From Adiantum capillus-veneris (taxonomy: Eukaryota; Streptophyta; Polypodiopsida; Polypodiales; Pteridaceae), in contig CM043947.1 of NCBI GenBank assembly GCA_014529385.2, positions 128,122,891 through 128,186,890 on the forward strand: a DNA stretch of 64,000 nucleotides, in the 5' to 3' direction. The translations under genes and the position numbers were made by a program. Shown piece by piece: positions 33,949 to 45,500 of this stretch (the first letter of the stretch is position 1; every line of letters begins with the position of its first letter). The notes beneath the pieces were generated by a model. That model did no database searches, was not told where the DNA came from, and saw nothing but the letters and a program-made list of their open reading frames with translations.

Positions 33949-36900
33949 CTACTCGACATTTGATACCATATCTGAACTTTGATCCAAGTGTGGCTGATGT
34001 GCACGAGTGAGGCCTTCTTTGGCTTTTAGAGCATGTCTTTCTGGAATCTTTATTCTAGAAAATGGTCCTTCTTTGTTGGGTCTCCAGGACCAAACAATTG
34101 CATCTATAGTTTCCCACACTTGTGGGTCCTTATAGTTGATAGCCCAATAACCCTTCCAACAATTACTGTAAGCTTGAGTATCTGTCATCCCACTTTTTCT
34201 CGCGCAAGGTGCCCAATATTGAATCAAGAGTTTTCTGTAGTTTGGTGATGTAGGCTCATTATCAATGTCAGATAAAGCCATTGCAAGCCACACTGGATAG
34301 ATTTCTGTGTCACTCGGAACAAGCATAAGAAAGTCACCTTGGTGCACATCAGACATAGGGTCAAACTCTTCCCTTGGCCTATCTCGTTGAGGCCCACAAA
34401 AATGATCGTTCAACTCTTCAAGGCCTAGGAATCTTTCTGCTCCTTGTTGCAAATTCATTGTAGTGCTTTGTAGGTGAGAATATTCTTGAGTTTTTGGCCA
34501 AAACATTTCATACAAGACTCCCTCTGATATGATTGCTTTTCCAATCTCTTCAATTACCTTACTCAAATAATCTATCACGGGTCTATAATATCGCGGAATA
34601 CTTGAACCATTCCCTAAATTTTTCCAAAATTTTATATAGTTCTTTAGCCCCAAAATGACTTCTTCGTGGGCCTTGACATACTCCGCCATTTGTACTAGAG
34701 GTGGATCTCCATGTGGTAACATTGGCTTGCCTTCTGTGTCTGTTTTCCAAAGGCGAATACTTCCACTCCAACTTGATACACCTACATGTGCCTTATATTG
34801 CATCATTGGTGTCTCATCCTGCATAAAGAACCTGAACTGAAGCGGTTTGGAATGTCCAACAAGTATGTCTTGTCCATCACAAAGATAGCCATCACAATAT
34901 TGCTTGAAATCGGGGATCTTTGTGAGAAAAAATGGAGCTGGAGATGAAGATGAGCTGTTTCATAATGTATCCATCAAATGTGGCAAAGTATAGGTTTGTG
35001 TAACTCTCAACTTCTCTGAAAACCTACTAAACATGGCGTCTATGTCCTCATGTGTATGCCCAACCATTAAAAATCCCAGCTGGATGGTTTTGAAAACACC
35101 CCTTGCAACAAGCATTGACAAATAGGCAAATAAGTATCGATTTTTGTTTTCCCCTGCACAATTATCCAATTGTAGCAACAAGTTCTCTGGCAATCTGCGA
35201 AATGTTGACCCCAATTCCTCTTCTGCAATTTCTGGCGACTGCACAATGGGCTCTTTTCCATCACTCAAGTTATGGTAGTCCAAAGCATCCCTTGAGTTCA
35301 AAGCATGTAGTAGTGAAATATTGCTCCTTGGAAGTCCATTTGCTACTAGATCACCAAGAGGATGCTTATCTATCCTCTCAAGGTTATGTAAACAATTAGA
35401 AATTGAGCCAATTGTAAGATTTGGATCAGCTGGCCACAAACCATTCAAGACAAAGTGTCCGTAATGACCTTCTCCATGTCCATGAGTGATCATGCCAATC
35501 AATGCCACCTGCAGATTATATCCTGAATCCACACCCTTGGGAAAAATGCGTAATCTAGGAATGGCAGTCTTCTTTTGATCCATCTTATCATGGATTATGC
35601 ATACATATTTTTGTGGTTGAGTTTCTGAATACGTGCGCCATGCATAATATAGGCTTCTGCAACTCTTTTGTTGTGCCATGTGAACTTCTCTCTCCCTCAA
35701 GAGAAGAGCTCTCTCTTCAAGAGAAGGTTTAGCTTCTAACCTTGCCTTGATTGAGCTACAAATATTGCACTTAGAGAACTCACTCGTGTTTGTTAAAGTG
35801 ACATGTGGGTACTCTTTGTTCCAAATTCTACCAAAAGAAGATTGGGATAGCTTCTTCTCATAGCCCATTTGGTCAAGTGTCGTGTTGATTTCACATAAAA
35901 TATCCACTTGTTTGTATGTTGATGGAATCACCAATTGAGTCTCTCTTGAGCCATCTAGCAGTGTTCTACTTCTATGTGGCATCTTCTCAGAGTTGTTTTC
36001 CACAAACTCATTTAGTAGTGCTCTTGCTAAACTAGTATGTTGAAGTCCCCTTCTCAATGTACATGTGTTCCCATGTACATATTGGCGCACACCATTTTCA
36101 AAGTTCTCCTTGTATCGATAAAATGATGTCTTTGGTATTCCATGTAGCTCATACCATGCTCTACAACAAACAATAGAGCCATTTAGCCTGAATTGGTATC
36201 GTGACTTCTCATCTTTCTGATAACATATAGAAAGAACATCATAAACATAATTAGTGTGTGATTTTTGAGACTCTCCCCAAAATTGTTGTCGTAACCTTGT
36301 CACCATATCACGATCTGCAAATTGGCAGCATTTTTGTGCACAACAATCAATGCATGATACCCTTTGAATTGATTTGTTTGAAAGGTAAAAAGTCGAAGCT
36401 GGTGCTGCTTTTGATTTTTGAGTCCTGTTCATGAAAGTGTATCGTCTCTTCCTTGACAACTGGACAACATTACTCCCATCAAGTTTTTTTCCAACATTGC
36501 CATCGTTGGATACATCCTCATATGTAGCATGCATGCCATCAACAGGAACAAAGCGTTGTAATGGGCTCCCATTCAACATTGTTGTCTGCTTGATGGGCCA
36601 CTTTAGCAAAGTGATGCTACCCACTTCAACCTCATCATCAATGCTTGCATTTTCTCTTTCAATACCCACACCCACACAATCATGACCAAGTTCTTGAAAG
36701 TTGACATAATCATGTGGAAATACATATAAGATGGTCCCTTCATTCATGGTTTGCATCATTGTGTCATATTTTAAAAGGACCCTCTGATTTCTCCAAGACT
36801 CTCGAATCATTGCTTCAAATTCTGGGCTTGTCATAGGTATTGCATCTGTAACTAGAGGATCAGAATGATCATGTTCTTCATCACCATTGTAGCTTTCGTG

Positions 36901-37177
36901 TGGATCAATTAAGTTACCATTTAATACAAAAGATTGCAAAAGAAGCTTTGACCATCGAACAGCACTCCATAATGAGCCTTGGAGAGATGAAGTATCCATT
37001 GTAGGAAAAGGTAGGACCACATCCTTCAAGCATTCCTCCACTAGTATGGAGACATTTCCCAGCCCTATCTTTGTACCACCACAAGTGGAATCTGGATCTG
37101 TTCTACACACACAACCAATACCAACGATTTCATTGTCAAGTATCATATGTACTTTCTCCCCAGATTCGAAGTCCATC
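33949..37177 (-). CDS. DUF8039/DUF7869-type transposase-like protein, last exon, one in-frame TGA
   Basis: Read on the minus strand from an acceptor AG at 37179/37178, the frame is open for 738 codons from the first ATG (37176). It meets TGA at 34962-34960 and continues in the same frame for 336 more codons to 33949. The N-terminus (about 1-75: GGTKIGLGNVSILVEECL, then VLPFP) resembles DUF8039. Residues about 280-380 have a Cys cluster and a helix-rich segment (VCCRAWYELHGIPKTSFYR). About 480-720 is DUF7869-like: FSKCNICSS, IIHDKMDQKKTAIPRL, LQLDNCAGENKNRYLFAY, then VGHTHEDIDAMFSR. The Asp near 531, Asp near 670 and Glu/Asp near 708 could be an RNase H-fold catalytic triad (inference). The part after the TGA (LVGHSKPLQFRFFMQDETPM, MQYKAHVG) looks like the normal continuation of this family, so the TGA is probably a nonsense mutation. 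Confidence 0.75.
34960..34962 (-). other. In-frame TGA within the DUF7869-type gene
   Basis: The codon order on the minus strand is ACA TTA TGA AAC AGC. The frame is open for hundreds of codons on both sides. The downstream context is not the known leaky TGA-CTA type, so a nonsense mutation is likelier than programmed readthrough; a base-calling error is also possible. Confidence 0.8.
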
Positions 37178-37259
37178 CTGTAAGTAAAAAGATTACATTG
37201 TTAAATCCATAGTTATAGAAAAATACTCTTCAAACCAAAAATCATGCTACAACATGAAA

Positions 37260-38780
37260 AAGGTTTGCATAGGTTGGACAAGTGGTGAACCTTGAGACCA
37301 AATCCTCCTTGCTATATTAATGGAAGCAAGGTTGGACAAGTGGTGGACCTTGAAACCAAAGCCTCTTTGCTATATGAGAGCATAGGTTGGACAAGTGGTG
37401 GAACTAGTTGTAATACCCACTGCCACCTATCAACTACTATAGGACTATGCTTTCCAATGTCCAAGTATCCCTTGAGTCTTTCAAGGTTTAACACGTGGTG
37501 GACCTTGAAACAAAAATCCCCTTTCTATATCAGAGCATAGCTTGGACAAGTGGTGGACCTAGTTATAATGCCCAATATCCAAGGTGAAATACCTTAGGAC
37601 TTTGCTACCTTGCTTGCCAATGTTTACGTAGCCCCTCATTTCTTTAATGGAAGTAAGGTTGGACAAGTGGTGGACCTTGAAACCAAAGCCTCTTTGCTAT
37701 ATAAGAGCATAGGTTGGACCTAGTTTTAATACCCACTGCCACCTATCAACTACTATAGGACTATGCTTTCCAATGTCCAAGTATCCCTTGAGTCTTTCAA
37801 GGTTGAACACGTGGTGGACCTTGAAACGAAAATCCCCTTTCTATATTAGAAAGGTTGAACACATGGTGGACCTTGAAACGAAAATCCCCTTTCTTTATCA
37901 GAGCATAGCTTGGACAAGTGGTGGACCTAGTTATAATGCCCAATATCCAAGGTGAAACACCTTAGGACCTTGCTACCTTGCTTGCCAATGTTTACGTAGC
38001 CCCTCATTTCTTTAATGGAAGCAAGGTTGGACAAGTGGTGGACCTTGAAATCAAAGCCTCTTTGCTATATGAGAGCATAGGTTGGACCTAGTTGTAATAC
38101 CCACTGCCACCTATCAACTACTATAGGACTATTCTTTCCAATGTCCAAGTATCCCTTGAGTCTTGCAAGGTTGAACACGTGGTGGACCTTGAAACCAAAA
38201 TCCCCTTTCTATATCAGAGCATAGCTTGGACAAGTGGTGGACCTAGTTATAAAGCCCCTCCTTTCTTTAATGGAAGAAAGGTTGGAAAAGTGGTGAATCT
38301 TGAAACCCAAACCCTTTGGCTATATATAGAGGATATCTTGGACAAGTGGTGGGCTTAGTTGTAGTATCCAATGTCCAAGGTCCAAGGTGAACTATGTAAA
38401 GACCTTACTTCCAAAAACAGAGTCGTACAAGTGGTTCTCCTTGAAACCAAAACCTCCTTAGTGTATTAGAACATAGCTTGGAGAAGTGGTGGACTTAGTT
38501 GTAATGGTGAATGTCCAAAGAAAACTATTATAGGACCTTGCTTCCCAAATCAAGTTTGGACAAGTGGTGGATCTTGAAACCAAAACCCCCTTACTCTATT
38601 AGAGCATAGCTTAGATAAGTGGTGGACCTAGCTGCCATGGAAAATGTTCAATCTGAACTGCTGCAAGACCTTGCTATTAAATGTCTAAGTAGAGCTAGCT
38701 TCTTTAATGGAATCAAGGTTGGGAAAGTGGTGCATCTTGAAACCAAAAGCCCTTTATTGTATTAGAGCATAGCTTGGACA
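37260..38780 (+). repeat. Box minisatellite, left field
   Basis: GGTTGGACAAGTGGTGGACC occurs many times, all in plus orientation. Larger irregular units of about 250-370 bp start at TTAATGGAAG(C/T)AAGG near 37318, 37645, 38013 and 38266. Each contains CACTGCCACCTATCAACTAC or CCAATATCCAAGGTGAAA-type spacers. Copies become diverged after 38300. The same 20-bp box builds the main satellite at 41.5-56.5 kb. Confidence 0.88.
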
Positions 38781-39369
38781 AGTGAGGGACCTAGTTTTAA
38801 TGTGTGATGTCCAAAGAAAAGTATTACAAGACTTTGCTTTCCAATATTTGAATTGGTCAAGTGGTTTAAACTAAGTATAAAACTTTTACCATTTTCTTCT
38901 CGAATTGCCAAAAAGCTAGTTTTAGACACCCCTAAATGAAAATGGTTTAGGGTGGCCTTAAACAATGTTTTTTCAAAGACTTGAACAAAAGGGTTGTCGA
39001 AGAGTAATGACAATTTATTGTGGCTTGAAGTGCCTGAGTATGTGAAAACAAGCCTAGGTTTTCCACGAGGCAAAAGGTGACATAATAAGAACATTGGAAA
39101 GTTAGGATTGACCATGTGGCCTAAACTTTGGCAAGTGAAGTGGTGGCCAAGTTTTGTGGCACAGTGTGCACTTGGTCCTATATGTGTTGACCACTTGGCT
39201 AAATCTAGGACCATAAGGCCAAACCTTTGGCACCTTAAATATAGTATGGGACATAATCTAGAACTGCTATAGTAAATTAGTAGTATAGCTAATATATTAA
39301 TATTTGTATTATATTTAAGTATATGCTAATATAATTTATGTTCAAAATTTCACTAATGAAGAATGTTCC
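38781..39369. other. AT-rich non-coding stretch
   Basis: A 150-codon minus-strand open frame (38762-39214) has no recognisable domain and starts inside box-repeat DNA, so I do not call it a gene. The end of the stretch (39260-39355) is very AT-rich. Confidence 0.4.
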
Positions 39370-39645
39370 CATTTAGCACTCCAGATGCAGGGTCTTAGGG
39401 CAATGCCACAATGGGGTGACAAGGCAGCGCTTCCACGTGAGGTTTGGGGGTAGCGCTCTTGATGGGGATGTGGAATATAGCGCTCTCGATGGCGGGGCTT
39501 GGGAGGTTGATTTTGGGATATTGTTCTAGGCGGGGTCCGGGGCAGCGCCCTGGGCGAGGTCAAGGGGCTGCAGCCCCTTGTCGCCTCAGGGCGCGACTGC
39601 CGGGCGGGGTCGAGGGGCAGCGCCCAAAGTTTTTTTTTTTTTAAA
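39370..39645 (+). repeat. GC-rich island with AGCGCCC words and a perfect palindrome
   Basis: Words such as GGGGTCCGGGGCAGCGCCC and GGGGTCGAGGGGCAGCGCCC recur. At 39561-39580 CAAGGGGCTGCAGCCCCTTG is a perfect 20-bp palindrome. The island ends in a run of about 12 T. The strong shift in base composition from its AT-rich neighbours suggests an inserted element end or a small non-autonomous element; I could not find its boundaries. Confidence 0.6.
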
Positions 39646-40215
39646 GTGAATTCCTAGTATAGAGTTACGCATGTTTTTCATATTTTCAACCATGATTTCT
39701 TTAATTTTGGCCGTGTGAATTGGTTAATTTTTTATATTGCTTTTGTTTTTTTTAATCCTATGATAAAACATGGACTTGTAGCATACGTGGCATTCTAATA
39801 AACCCTATCAAGATTAGGCACACAGAGAGCGCACGAGAAACGCACACAGAGAAAGCAGGCGAGCAGCAAACACACAGAAAGCGCACACGGATCGCACACA
39901 GTTGGAGTATACGCGCGCGTAGAGGAGCAAGCTCGGCATCGTACACAACACATAGGTGGAGTGCACATGATTGAAAGTTCGCGCACAAGATAAAGAAACA
40001 GCAGCGTACACAACGCTTTCCAGAAGGGCAGGATCGGGCAATCTTCTCAGGAGACATTGCACACCTCACGAATAGAGAAAAAACAGGTATTTCTCTCTCT
40101 CTCACTCTCTGTCTTTCTCCATATAGAGAAGATGGTTCTCTGTAACTCTTCTTGCACACACACTCTCTCGTCAAAAGACAGAGATACATAGTTTAAAAGT
40201 ATCCCCGCACACATA
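39646..40215. other. Non-coding stretch, low complexity
   Basis: 39815-40015 consists of degenerate CACACAGA/GCGCACA-rich sequence. Several overlapping minus-strand open frames here are rich in Cys, Leu and Val because of the low-complexity DNA. No gene is supported. Confidence 0.45.
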
Positions 40216-40475
40216 CACATATTCCCACACATCGTCTTCCTCTCTTCCACATACATAACCACAGTGAAATCTGTTATCTTGCTGTCTCTCTCTTGAAAAT
40301 ACATGCACATATTCCCACACATCGTCTTCCTCACTTCCACATACATAACCACAATGAAATCTGTTATGTTGTTGTCTCTCTCTTGAAAATACGTGCACAT
40401 ATTCCCATACATCGTCTTCCTCTCTTCCACATACATAAACACAGTGAAATCTGTTATCTTTCTCTCTCCTCTCTC
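40216..40475 (+). repeat. 90-bp tandem repeat, about 2.8 copies
   Basis: CACATATTCCCA(C/T)ACATCG starts units at 40216, 40306 and 40396, exactly 90 bp apart. Each contains CTTCCACATACATAA- and GAAATCTGTTAT. Because 90 is divisible by three, a repetitive open frame arises on the minus strand, but nothing else supports coding. Confidence 0.92.
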
Positions 40476-40749
40476 TAAAAAACAGGTATTTATCTCTCTC
40501 TCCTTCTCTCTATCTATCTATCTCTGTATCTTGCTATCTCTCTCTTGAAAATACATGCTCATGTATGTGTGCGTCTGTGTTATCTATGTGTATGTATGTA
40601 TATTTGTGTTATTTCATTGTAATACTCATACATAATGCAGATACACAATTACACTTAATTACGATATGCACACATAGTATATATACATACATAAATATCA
40701 CAAATAACTAACACATTGTAATACTAGTAAAATTCAATGGAAGACTTAC

Positions 40750-40843
40750 TTGCGTGATCTGTTCAAGTCGATTCTTGTAGCGAGTTCTGGATGTATGCTG
40801 AGCTGATTTTCCTCTAATCCATTTGTAGATATGATTGTAACTT
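40750..40843 (-). CDS. Predicted upstream exon of the DUF7869-type gene
   Basis: On the minus strand an AG (AAACAG) ends at 40844, and a GTAAGT donor follows base 40750. In the phase that joins 37177 the 94-bp exon is open and reads VTIISTNGLEENQLSIHP and ELATRIDLNRSR before KMDF. An in-frame stop lies just upstream of the acceptor, so more exons or a first exon must lie at higher coordinates. This is a prediction from splice signals and phase only. Confidence 0.45.
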
Positions 40844-40974
40844 CTGTTTCTCAAAAATAGTAGTGTTGTTTAGTGATACACCTAATGGACATAAATGGTT
40901 TAAACTAGGACATGTAGACCAAAAATACGTGTATTTCTTTGGATGAATATATACACTTTTTGGTGACCCTTACC

Positions 40975-41459
40975 ACAAGTGGTGGATCTTGAGACCAATG
41001 GACTATAAGGACCTCCAAACAATACCTTGTACACTCAATCCTTCTTGGTATCTAGGTTGGACAAGTGGTGGACCTTGTTCAAATTCTCTACCCACTCTCT
41101 CTAACATGCTGACATAATTTAGGTGTGATAAATTCATATCTATGCAAACTAATATCAGTTTAGGCTTGTTAATTTGAATTTGTTTGAATTTATGTACAAT
41201 ATAATGATTTGAGGTTTGCATATTTGAATTTAGGTGGTATAATGATATCTTTTTGTGGTAAACTTGAATTTAAAATCAATTTCGCGTGGAATATTTTAAA
41301 TTTAAGTAGTAAAATTTAAATTTTTATAAAAAAGTTTGAATTTTAAAACTTGGGCGGGATAGTTTAAAATTTAGGCGGGATATTTAAGATTTGGGAGGGA
41401 TATTTTAAATTTAGGCGGGAAGGTTTTGAATTTATAGCGAGATCTCCCTTACATAAGAG
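40975..41459. other. Spacer between the divergent genes, with isolated boxes and an AT-rich region
   Basis: Isolated box copies occur at about 40975 (AAGTGGTGGATCTT) and 41055. The rest is AT-rich and includes the 20-bp periodic repeat listed separately. A promoter for one or both divergent genes could lie here, but no TATA box or start site can be assigned with confidence. Confidence 0.4.
41335..41425 (+). repeat. 20-bp periodic repeat containing GGCGGGA words
   Basis: The words GGGCGGGAT, GGCGGGATA, GGAGGGATA and GGCGGGAAG are centred near 41355, 41375, 41395 and 41415, exactly 20 bp apart. They are separated by AT-rich TTTAAAATTTA-like sequence. GGCGGGAA is the core of the plant E2F site, so this could be a regulatory cluster, but that is inference. 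Confidence 0.65.
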
Positions 41460-42583
41460 AGTATAGGTTGGACAAGTGGTGGACCTTCAAGCTAGAGCAT
41501 CCATGCTACTGGACATGATAGGTAGGGAATCTAGTTGAATATTGTATGTATAATATATATGTAATAGATCTAGCTTGGACAAGTGGTGGACCTTGGAACA
41601 AAACCCCATGTAAAACATATCATGCACATTCCAAGTGGTCAAAAAAAATATCATTTAGAATATAGCCTTATAGGTTGGACAAGTGGTGGACCTTAACACC
41701 CAGATATTCTTCATATAATGACATAGAGTGGAAAACTGGTGAATCTTGAGACCAAACCATGCTACTAGCGATAATACCTTGGACAAGTGGTGGGCCTTGA
41801 AAGTAAACCCCCCATCTACGAACTATCGTGGGTTTAAGGTATTTCGATGGAGCCTAGCATCTTGGAGACATCGTGCATCTTGCTTCTCTTCATGTTTCAA
41901 TCGAGCCTATCTTGGACAAATGGTGGAGCATCCTTCTCTCCATGTTTCAATGGACCCTAGCTTGGACAAGTGGTGGACTTTTACTTCTCTCTATTATTCA
42001 ATAGAGTTAGCTTGGACAAGTGGTGGACCTTGGAACCAAACCCCCATTTAAAACCTATCATGGTCACTCCAAGTGGTGAGAAAGAATAACCTTTAAGATA
42101 TAGCCTTATAGGTTGGACAAGTGGTGGACCTTAACACCCTAATATTCTTAATATAATGACATAGAGTGAAAAAGTGGTGAATCTTGAGACAAAACCACTC
42201 ATGCTACTAGCACTAATAGCTTGGACAAGTGGTGGACCTTGAACGTAAACCCCCCATGTTTCAATAGAGTTAGCTTCGACAAATGGTGAAGCATCCTTCT
42301 CTCCATGTTTCAATGGAGCCTAGCTTAGACAAGTGGTGTACCTTTGCTTCTCTCTATGATTCAATAGAGTTAGCTTGGACAAGTGGTGGACCTTGGAACC
42401 AAAGCCCCATGTAAAACCTATCATGGTCACTCCAACTGGTAATAAAGAATAACCTTTAAGATGTAGCCTTATAGGTTGAACAAGTGGTGGACCTTTTCAC
42501 GCGTATATTCTTAATATAATGACATAGAGTGGAAAAATGGTGAATCTTGAGACCAAACCACTCAGGCTACTAGCAATAATCTC
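41460..42583 (+). repeat. Box satellite, diverged left flank
   Basis: Box copies are found at about 41470, 41574, 41675, 41774, 41907, 42010, 42113 and 42221. Monomers are incomplete or variably spaced and more diverged than those to the right. Confidence 0.9.
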
Positions 42584-45500
42584 TTGGACAAGTGGTGGAC
42601 CTTGAATGTAAACCCCTCATCTACGACATATCGTGGGTTTAATGTTTTTCAATGGAGCCTAGCATCTTGGAGACATGGTGCACCTTGCTTCTCCTCATGT
42701 TTCAATGGAGCCTACCTTGGACAAATGGTGGAGCATCCTTCTCTCCATGTTTCAATGGACCCTAGCTTACCCTAGCTTAGACAAGGGGTGGACCTTTGCT
42801 TCTCTCTATGTTTCAATAGAGTTAGCCTGGACAAGTGGTGGACCTTGGAACCAAACCCCCATGTAAAACCTATCATGGTCGCTCCAAGTAGTAAAAAAAG
42901 AATAACATTTAAGATGTAGCCTTATAGGTTGGACAAGTGGTGGACCTTAACACCCACATATTCTTAATAAAAGTGGTGAATCTTGAGACCAAACCACTCA
43001 GGCTACTAGCAATAATAGCTTGTACAAGTGGTGGACCTTGAATGTAAACTCCTCATCTACGAAATATCGTGGGTTTAATGTATTTCAATGGAGCCTAGCA
43101 TCTTGGAGACATGGTGAAGCTTGCTTCTCGTCATGTTTCAATGGATCCTATCTTGGACAAATGGTGGAGCATCCTTCTCTCCATGTTTCAATGGACCCTA
43201 GCTTGGACAAGTGGTGGACCTTTGTTTCTCTCTATGTTTCAATAGAGTTAGCTTGGACAAGTGGTGGACCTTGGAACCAAACCCCCATGTAAAACCTATC
43301 ATGGTCACTCCAAGTGGTAATAAAGAATAACCTTTAAGATGTAGCCTTATAGGTTGGACAAGTGGTGGACCTTAACACGCGCATATTCTTAATATAATGA
43401 CATAGAGTGGAAAAGTGGTGAATCTTGAGACCAAACCACTCAGGCTACTAGCAATAATATCTTGGACAAGTGGTGGACCTTCAATGTAAACCCCTCATCT
43501 ACGACATATCGTGGGTTTAATGTTTTTCGATGGAGCCTAGCATCTTGGAGACATGGTGCACCTTGCTTCTCCTCATGTTTCAATGGAGCCTACCTTGGAC
43601 AAATGGTGGAGCATCCTTCTCTCCATGTTTCAATGGACCCTAGCTTAGACAAGGGGTGGACCTTTGCTTCTCTCTATGTTTCAATAGAGTTAGCTTGGAC
43701 AAGTGGTGGACCTTGGAACCAAACCCCCATGTAAAACCTATCATGGTCACTCCAAGTAGTAAGAAAGAATAACCTTTAAGATGTAGCCTTATAGGTTGGA
43801 CAAGTGGTGGACCTTAACACCCACATATTCTTAATAAAAGTGGTGAATCTTGAGACCAAACCACTCAGGCTACTAGCAATAATAGCTTGGACAAGTGGTG
43901 GACCTTGAATGTAAACCCCTCATCTACGAAATATAGTGGGTTTAATGTATTTCGATGGAGCCTAGCATCTTGGAGACATGGTGCAGCTTGCTTCTCGTCA
44001 TGTTTCAATGGAGCCTATCTTGGACAAATGGTGGAGCATCCTTCTCTCCATGTTTCAATGGACCCTAGCTTGGACAAGTGGTGGACCTTTGTTTCTCTCT
44101 ATGTTTCAATAGAGTTAGCTTGGACAAGTGGTGGACCTTGGAACCAAACCCCATGTAAAACCTATCATGGTCACTCCAAGTGGTAATAAAGAATAACCTT
44201 TAAGATGTAGCCTTATAGGTTGGACAAGTGGTGGACCTTAACACGCGCATATTCTTAATATAATGACATAGAGTGGAAAAGTGGTGAATCTTGAGACCAA
44301 ACCACTCAGGCTACTAGCAATAATAGCTTGGACAAGTGGTGGACCTTGAATGTAAACCCCTCATCTACGACATATCGTGGGTTTAATGTTTTTCGATGGA
44401 GCCTAGCATCTTGGAGACATGGTGCACCTTGCTTCTCCTCATGTTTCAATGGAGCCTACCTTGGACAAATGGTGGAGCATCCTTCTCTCCATGTTTCAAT
44501 GGACCCTAGCTTAGACAAGGGGTGGACCTTTGCTTCTCTCTATGTTTCAATAGAGTTAGCTTGGACAAGTGGTGGACCTTGGAACCAAACCCCCATGTAA
44601 AACCTATCATGGTCACTCCAAGTAGTAAGAAAGAATAACCTTTAAGATGTAGCCTTATAGGTTGGACAAGTGGTGGACCTTAACACCCACATATTCTTAA
44701 TAAAAGTGGTGAATCTTGAGACCAAACCACTCAGGCTACTAGCAATAATAGCTTGGACAAGTGGTGGACCTTGAATGTAAACCCCTCATCTACGAAATAT
44801 CGTGGGTTTAATGTATTTCGATGGAGCCTAGCATCTTGGAGACATGGTGCAGCTTGCTTCTCGTCATGTTTCAATGGAGCCTATCTTGGACAAATGGTGG
44901 AGCATCCTTCTCTCCATGTTTCAATGGACCCTAGCTTGGACAAGTGGTGGACCTTTGTTTCTCTCTATGTTTCAATAGAGTTAGCTTGGACAAGTGGTGG
45001 ACCTTGGAACCAAACCCCCATGTAAAACCTATCATGGTCACTCCAAGTGGTAATAAAGAATAACCTTTAAGATGTAGCCTTATAGGTTGGACAAGTGGTG
45101 GACCTTAACACGCGCATATTCTTAATATAATGACATAGAGTGGAAAAGTGGTGAATCTTGAGACCAAACCACTCAGGCTACTAGCAATAATAGCTTGGAC
45201 AAGTGGTGGACCTTGAATGTAAACCCCTCATCTACGACATATCGTGGGTTTAATGTTTTTCGATGGAGCCTAGCATCTTGGAGACATGGTGCACCTTGCT
45301 TCTCCTCATGTTTCAATGGAGCCTACCTTGGACAAATGGTGGAGCATCCTTCTCTCCATGTTTCAATGGACCCTAGCTTAGACAAGGGGTGGACCTTTGC
45401 TTCTCTCTATGTTTCAATAGAGTTAGCTTGGACAAGTGGTGGACCTTGGAACCAAACCCCCATGTAAAACCTATCATGGTCACTCCAAGTAGTAAGAAAG

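Larger units (their letters stand above)
37178..40749 (-). other. Predicted intron of the DUF7869-type gene
   Basis: On the minus strand a GTAAGT donor follows CACGCAA at 40750. The acceptor TTTTTACTTACAG ends at 37178. Joining the exons leaves reading phase intact across K-M-D-F (CGC AA|G ATG GAC TTC). The intron is 3572 bp and contains box-repeat DNA (37.26-38.8 kb), the GC-rich island and the 90-bp tandem repeat. Confidence 0.5.

Noticed and set aside
34960-34962. Selenocysteine or programmed readthrough at the TGA
   Set aside because: No leaky context is visible, and land plants are not known to make selenoproteins. A nonsense mutation or sequencing error is simpler.
38762-39214. 150-codon minus-strand open frame
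   Set aside because: Begins and ends in or beside box-repeat DNA, with no recognisable domain.
40047-40442. 131-codon minus-strand frame with 30-residue repeats
   Set aside because: Created by the 90-bp tandem repeat, whose period is a multiple of three; other frames over the same DNA are also open.
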